Source of the DNA: Burkholderia ubonensis
GTDB taxonomy: Bacteria; Pseudomonadota; Gammaproteobacteria; Burkholderiales; Burkholderiaceae
Reading direction: 5' to 3'
DNA length: 64,000 nt
Assembly: GCF_902833085.1 (NCBI RefSeq)
Contig: NZ_CADFEB010000012.1
Span: forward strand, 124,001-188,000
The translations under genes were made by a program, and so were the position numbers. Positions 61,420-64,000 of this stretch are shown in pieces (within the stretch, counting starts at the first letter, position 1; each line of letters opens with the position of its first letter). Under the pieces are notes generated by a model that did no database searches, was not told the DNA's origin, and saw only the letters and a list, made by a program, of their open reading frames with translations.

Positions 61420-62415
61420 TTACTTCGACGCGAGCCCCATCTCGTCGCGCACCTTGCCGACGTTCTCGCGCGTCGCGAGCATGCCGGTCGTGAGCGTGAG
61501 CGGCGCCGGCGCCTTGCCCTGCGTGATCCACGCGTACATCAGCTCGGACGTTTCCTCGCCGTGGCGCTTCGGGCTGATGATCACGGTGCCGAAGAAGCCG
61601 GTCGGCTGCGGCTTCTTGAACTCGTTCAGCGCCGAGTCGGAGCCGCCGATGCCGATGCCGATCATGTCGGCCGACTTGAAGCCGCGCCCTTCGGCCGCTC
61701 GCACCGCGCCGAGCACCGCTTCGTCGTTCAGGCCGTAGGCGACCCAGTGCTTGAACTGCGGGTTCTTCGTGAGCGCGATGTTCGCGGCGTTGAACGCGTT
61801 CTCGGTATCGGTCTTCGCCTGCGGCGCGGCGATCACGTTCGCCTTCGGAAAGCCGGCGGCAACGAGCGCGTCGGTCGCGCCGCTCGTGCGGTCGTGCGCG
61901 GTCGGCAACTGCTCGTAGGTGATGTCGATCGCGCCGACCTCCTTCATGTTCCAGCCGCGCTTCTTGATCTCGGCCGCAATGCCGTCGCCGACCTGCTTGC
62001 CGATGTTGTACGCGGAGATGCCCATGTGCGGCACCGCCTCGAGCGGCTTGCCGGCGCCGTCGACGAGGCGGTCGTCGACGGTCATCATCTTCAGCCCGTG
62101 CGACTTCGCCTTCGCGACGATGCCCGGCCCGAGCTTCACGTCGGGCGTGCAGATGATGAAGCCCTGCGCCTTCTGCGCGGCGAGGTTGTCGATCGCGCTC
62201 ATCACCTTCTCGCCGGACGGCGCGCCGATCTTCACGAGCGTGAAGCCCTTGTCCTTCGCGGCGAGCTCCGCGAACTTCCACTCGTCCTGGAACCACGGCT
62301 CCTCCGGCTGCTTCACGAGGAAGCCGATCTTGACCGGGTCGGCCGCGTGCGCGAGCGGGCTGCCCATCAGCACCGCGGCGGCGGCGGCGAGCGTGACGAA
62401 CGATCTGCGTTTCAT
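61420..62415 (-). CDS. araF: L-arabinose-type periplasmic binding protein AraF
   Basis: 331 residues. A signal peptide of about 24 residues ends in LAHA. The mature part is close in pattern to E. coli AraF: GFLVKQPEEPWFQDEWKFA at its start, then GFIICTPDVKLG, TVDDRLVD and IGIGIGGSDSALNE. These blocks include sugar-binding residues, so arabinose or galactose is the probable ligand. AAGGAG lies 9 bases before the ATG at 62415. It begins the transport part of the operon. Confidence 0.93.
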   Translation of the reverse strand: MKRRSFVTLAAAAAVLMGSPLAHAADPVKIGFLVKQPEEPWFQDEWKFAELAAKDKGFTLVKIGAPSGEKVMSAIDNLAAQKAQGFIICTPDVKLGPGIVAKAKSHGLKMMTVDDRLVDGAGKPLEAVPHMGISAYNIGKQVGDGIAAEIKKRGWNMKEVGAIDITYEQLPTAHDRTSGATDALVAAGFPKANVIAAPQAKTDTENAFNAANIALTKNPQFKHWVAYGLNDEAVLGAVRAAEGRGFKSADMIGIGIGGSDSALNEFKKPQPTGFFGTVIISPKRHGEETSELMYAWITQGKAPAPLTLTTGMLATRENVGKVRDEMGLASK

Positions 62416-62536
62416 CTCCAGCGTCTCCTTGTCTTCAGCGATCGGAATACGGCCGCCTATTAGTGTCGACGCAGCGTGCGCGCGGCCATCGCACGCTGCG
62501 GTCTTTCGATTCGGTCCTGCAGGTTCTTTGAGTCCT

Positions 62537-63319
62537 TCAGTCGTGGTACAGCGCCGCGCGCCCGCCATCGACGGTGATGCAGGTCGCGTTGATGAACGGC
62601 GCTTCGTCCGACGCGAGGAACACGGCCGTCATCGCGACTTCCTCCGGCCGGCCGATCCGCTTCATCGGCTGCAGCGCGAGCGTGTCGGCCCGCGCGACGG
62701 CCGGGTCCGGCTGCGCGTCCCACCAGTCGCGCGTGAGCTGCGTCTCGACGTAGCCCGGCGCGATTGCGTTCACGCGCACGTTGCGCGCCGCGTATTCGAT
62801 GCCGAGTGCGCGCGTCAGGCCCAGCACGCCGTGCTTCGCGACCGGGTACGGAAAGCAGCCCGGAATGATCCGGAACGCATGCGTCGACGCGATGTTCACG
62901 ATGCTGCCGCGCCCGCGCTCCACCATGCCGGGCAACGCCGCGCGGCAGCCGTGCCACACGCCGTCGAGATCGACCGCGAAGCAGCGGCGCCAGTCGTCGT
63001 CGGTCATCGTCAGCGGATCGCAGAACACGTTGATGCCCGCGTTGTTGACGAGCGCGTCGAGCGGCCCGAGCGACGCTTCGGCCTGCGCGAGCGCGTCGCT
63101 CACCGAGTCCTGGCGCGTGACGTCCGCGTAGAGCGGCAGCACGCGCGCACCGTCGATCTCCCGCGCGATCGCGTCCGCGGTCGTGCAAGCCTGCGGCAGA
63201 TCGACGTCGACGAGCGCGACCGCCGCGCCTTCGCGTGCGAACGCGTGCGCGATCGCCGCGCCGATGCCGCGCCCTGCGCCCGTCACCATCGCGACCTTGC
63301 CCGCGAGGCGGCCCATCAT
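62537..63319 (-). CDS. SDR family dehydrogenase
   Basis: 260 residues. The cofactor loop TGAGRGIG is near residue 13, NNAGIN near 92 and the YPVAKHG active-site pair near 157. It is close in style to sugar or sugar-acid dehydrogenases of oxidative aldose pathways, but the substrate is not shown. The ATG at 63319 overlaps the KDPGal aldolase stop as ATGA, so the two are coupled. 122 bases separate it from araF. Confidence 0.85.
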   Translation of the reverse strand: MMGRLAGKVAMVTGAGRGIGAAIAHAFAREGAAVALVDVDLPQACTTADAIAREIDGARVLPLYADVTRQDSVSDALAQAEASLGPLDALVNNAGINVFCDPLTMTDDDWRRCFAVDLDGVWHGCRAALPGMVERGRGSIVNIASTHAFRIIPGCFPYPVAKHGVLGLTRALGIEYAARNVRVNAIAPGYVETQLTRDWWDAQPDPAVARADTLALQPMKRIGRPEEVAMTAVFLASDEAPFINATCITVDGGRAALYHD

Positions 63320-63993
63320 GCGGCTCCGCCGCGCGCCGCGCGCAGCCCGGCCTGGAACGCGCGCGCGTGGGCCGCGGTCGCGTCGGCGGACTGGCCGGGC
63401 CGGTACAGCGCGGAGCCGAGCCCGAAGCCGTTCGCGCCGGCGGCGAGGAACGGCTGCATGTTGTCGGGCGTGACGCCGCCGACCGGCACCAGCGGCACCG
63501 TGTGATCGATCACTGCGCGCCACGCCTTCACGACCGTCAGGCCAAGCTGCTCGGCCGGGAACATCTTCAGCACGTCCGCGCCGTTCGCGAGCGCGGCGAA
63601 CGCCTCGGTCGGCGTCGCGACGCCGGGCGCGCTCGCGAGGCCCAGCTCGCGCGCGCGGCGGATCACCGCGCCGTCGCTGTGCGGCATCACGATCAGCGCG
63701 CCGCCCGCGTCCCGCACGCGGTCGACATACTCGGCCCGCAGCACGGTGCCCGCGCCGACGATCGCGTCGTCGGGCAGTGCGCGGCGCAGCGCCGTGATGC
63801 TGTCGAACGGCTCGGGCGAGTTGAGCGGCACTTCGACGATCCGGAAGCCCGCTTCATAGAGCGCGCGGCCGTGCGCCGCCGCGTCGTCGGGCGCGATGCC
63901 GCGCAGGATCGCGATCAGCGGGCACGCGGCGAACGCCTGCATCAGCGCGGGATGCGGCGCATACGGCGCGGGCAGCGTGAGTTCGGACGACAT
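63316..63993 (-). CDS. dgoA: 2-Dehydro-3-deoxy-6-phosphogalactonate aldolase
   Basis: 225 residues, complete. It cleaves KDPGal to pyruvate and glyceraldehyde 3-phosphate at the end of De Ley-Doudoroff galactose breakdown. The family glutamate is in RIVEVPLNSPEP and the Schiff-base lysine in DVLKMFPAEQLG. The pattern LNSPEP separates it from Eda (ITLRT). The start ATG at 63993 is seven bases from the window edge, and a partner dgoK kinase may lie just outside. It is the first gene of the sugar operon visible here. Confidence 0.93.
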   Translation of the reverse strand: MSSELTLPAPYAPHPALMQAFAACPLIAILRGIAPDDAAAHGRALYEAGFRIVEVPLNSPEPFDSITALRRALPDDAIVGAGTVLRAEYVDRVRDAGGALIVMPHSDGAVIRRARELGLASAPGVATPTEAFAALANGADVLKMFPAEQLGLTVVKAWRAVIDHTVPLVPVGGVTPDNMQPFLAAGANGFGLGSALYRPGQSADATAAHARAFQAGLRAARGGAA

Positions 63994-64000
63994 GGATGGC

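Overview
The window looks like a stretch of the main chromosome of a Burkholderia, probably of the B. cepacia complex. This is inferred from the very GC-rich, codon-biased sequence, from housekeeping proteins of Burkholderia type (ErpA, RpsI, RplM, LeuS, LptE, HolA, DapB, BamE with a long low-complexity tail, Fur) and from the gene order. No database search was possible, so the species is left open. No tRNA, rRNA, CRISPR array, insertion sequence, phage or plasmid gene was seen.

Layout. 1-6.7 kb: the 3' end of anmK, then erpA, rpsI and rplM, a small DUF1090 gene, a candidate small RNA, an OsmC-type gene, the RNase P RNA gene, pyrC with a coupled DUF3025 gene, and a class II glutamine amidotransferase. 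6.8-14.2 kb: a glutamate/aspartate ABC transporter (gltIJKL), NAD(P) glutamate dehydrogenase, a LysR regulator and purB. 14.3-16.6 kb: a PuuB-like oxidoreductase divergent from a TetR regulator, with a palindromic operator between them. 16.7-22.5 kb: gluconate uptake and Entner-Doudoroff genes (gntK, gntP, eda, edd, hexR) with two HexR-type boxes. 22.5-32.3 kb: hemJ, proA, holA, lptE, leuS, an ExbB/ExbD pair, dapB, bamE and fur. 32.4-36.3 kb: the end of purine breakdown (allA, alc), a C4-dicarboxylate carrier (dctA) and a FadR-type GntR regulator. 36.4-41.7 kb: two LysR regulators, an MFS exporter and an idonate/gluconate-type dehydrogenase pair. 41.7-43.4 kb: a less GC-rich patch with two small exported proteins and a frameshifted LysM gene. 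43.5-55.9 kb: gapA, tkt, a spermidine-synthase-like gene, a VOC protein, rsmE, an exported protein, a barnase-like RNase with barstar, an apparent structured RNA gene, maeB, thiL, pgpA and pncC. 56-64 kb: pyrF, then a sugar cluster of mutarotase, two SDR dehydrogenases, the araFGH transporter and a KDPGal aldolase, which runs off the end.

How the parts fit. GntP and GntK bring in gluconate and make 6-phosphogluconate; Edd and Eda split it to pyruvate and glyceraldehyde 3-phosphate, which GapA and Tkt then handle. The araFGH cluster seems to do a parallel oxidative job on another aldose, ending at KDPGal aldolase. AllA and Alc release urea and glyoxylate from allantoate; the adjacent dicarboxylate carrier and GntR regulator share GGT-N3-ACC palindromes, which suggests local control.

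The least expected items are two noncoding transcripts. One, on the minus strand at about 2312-2402, shows a CU-rich anti-Shine-Dalgarno loop. The other, on the plus strand at about 51171-51307, has a palindrome over its -10 and a strong terminator.
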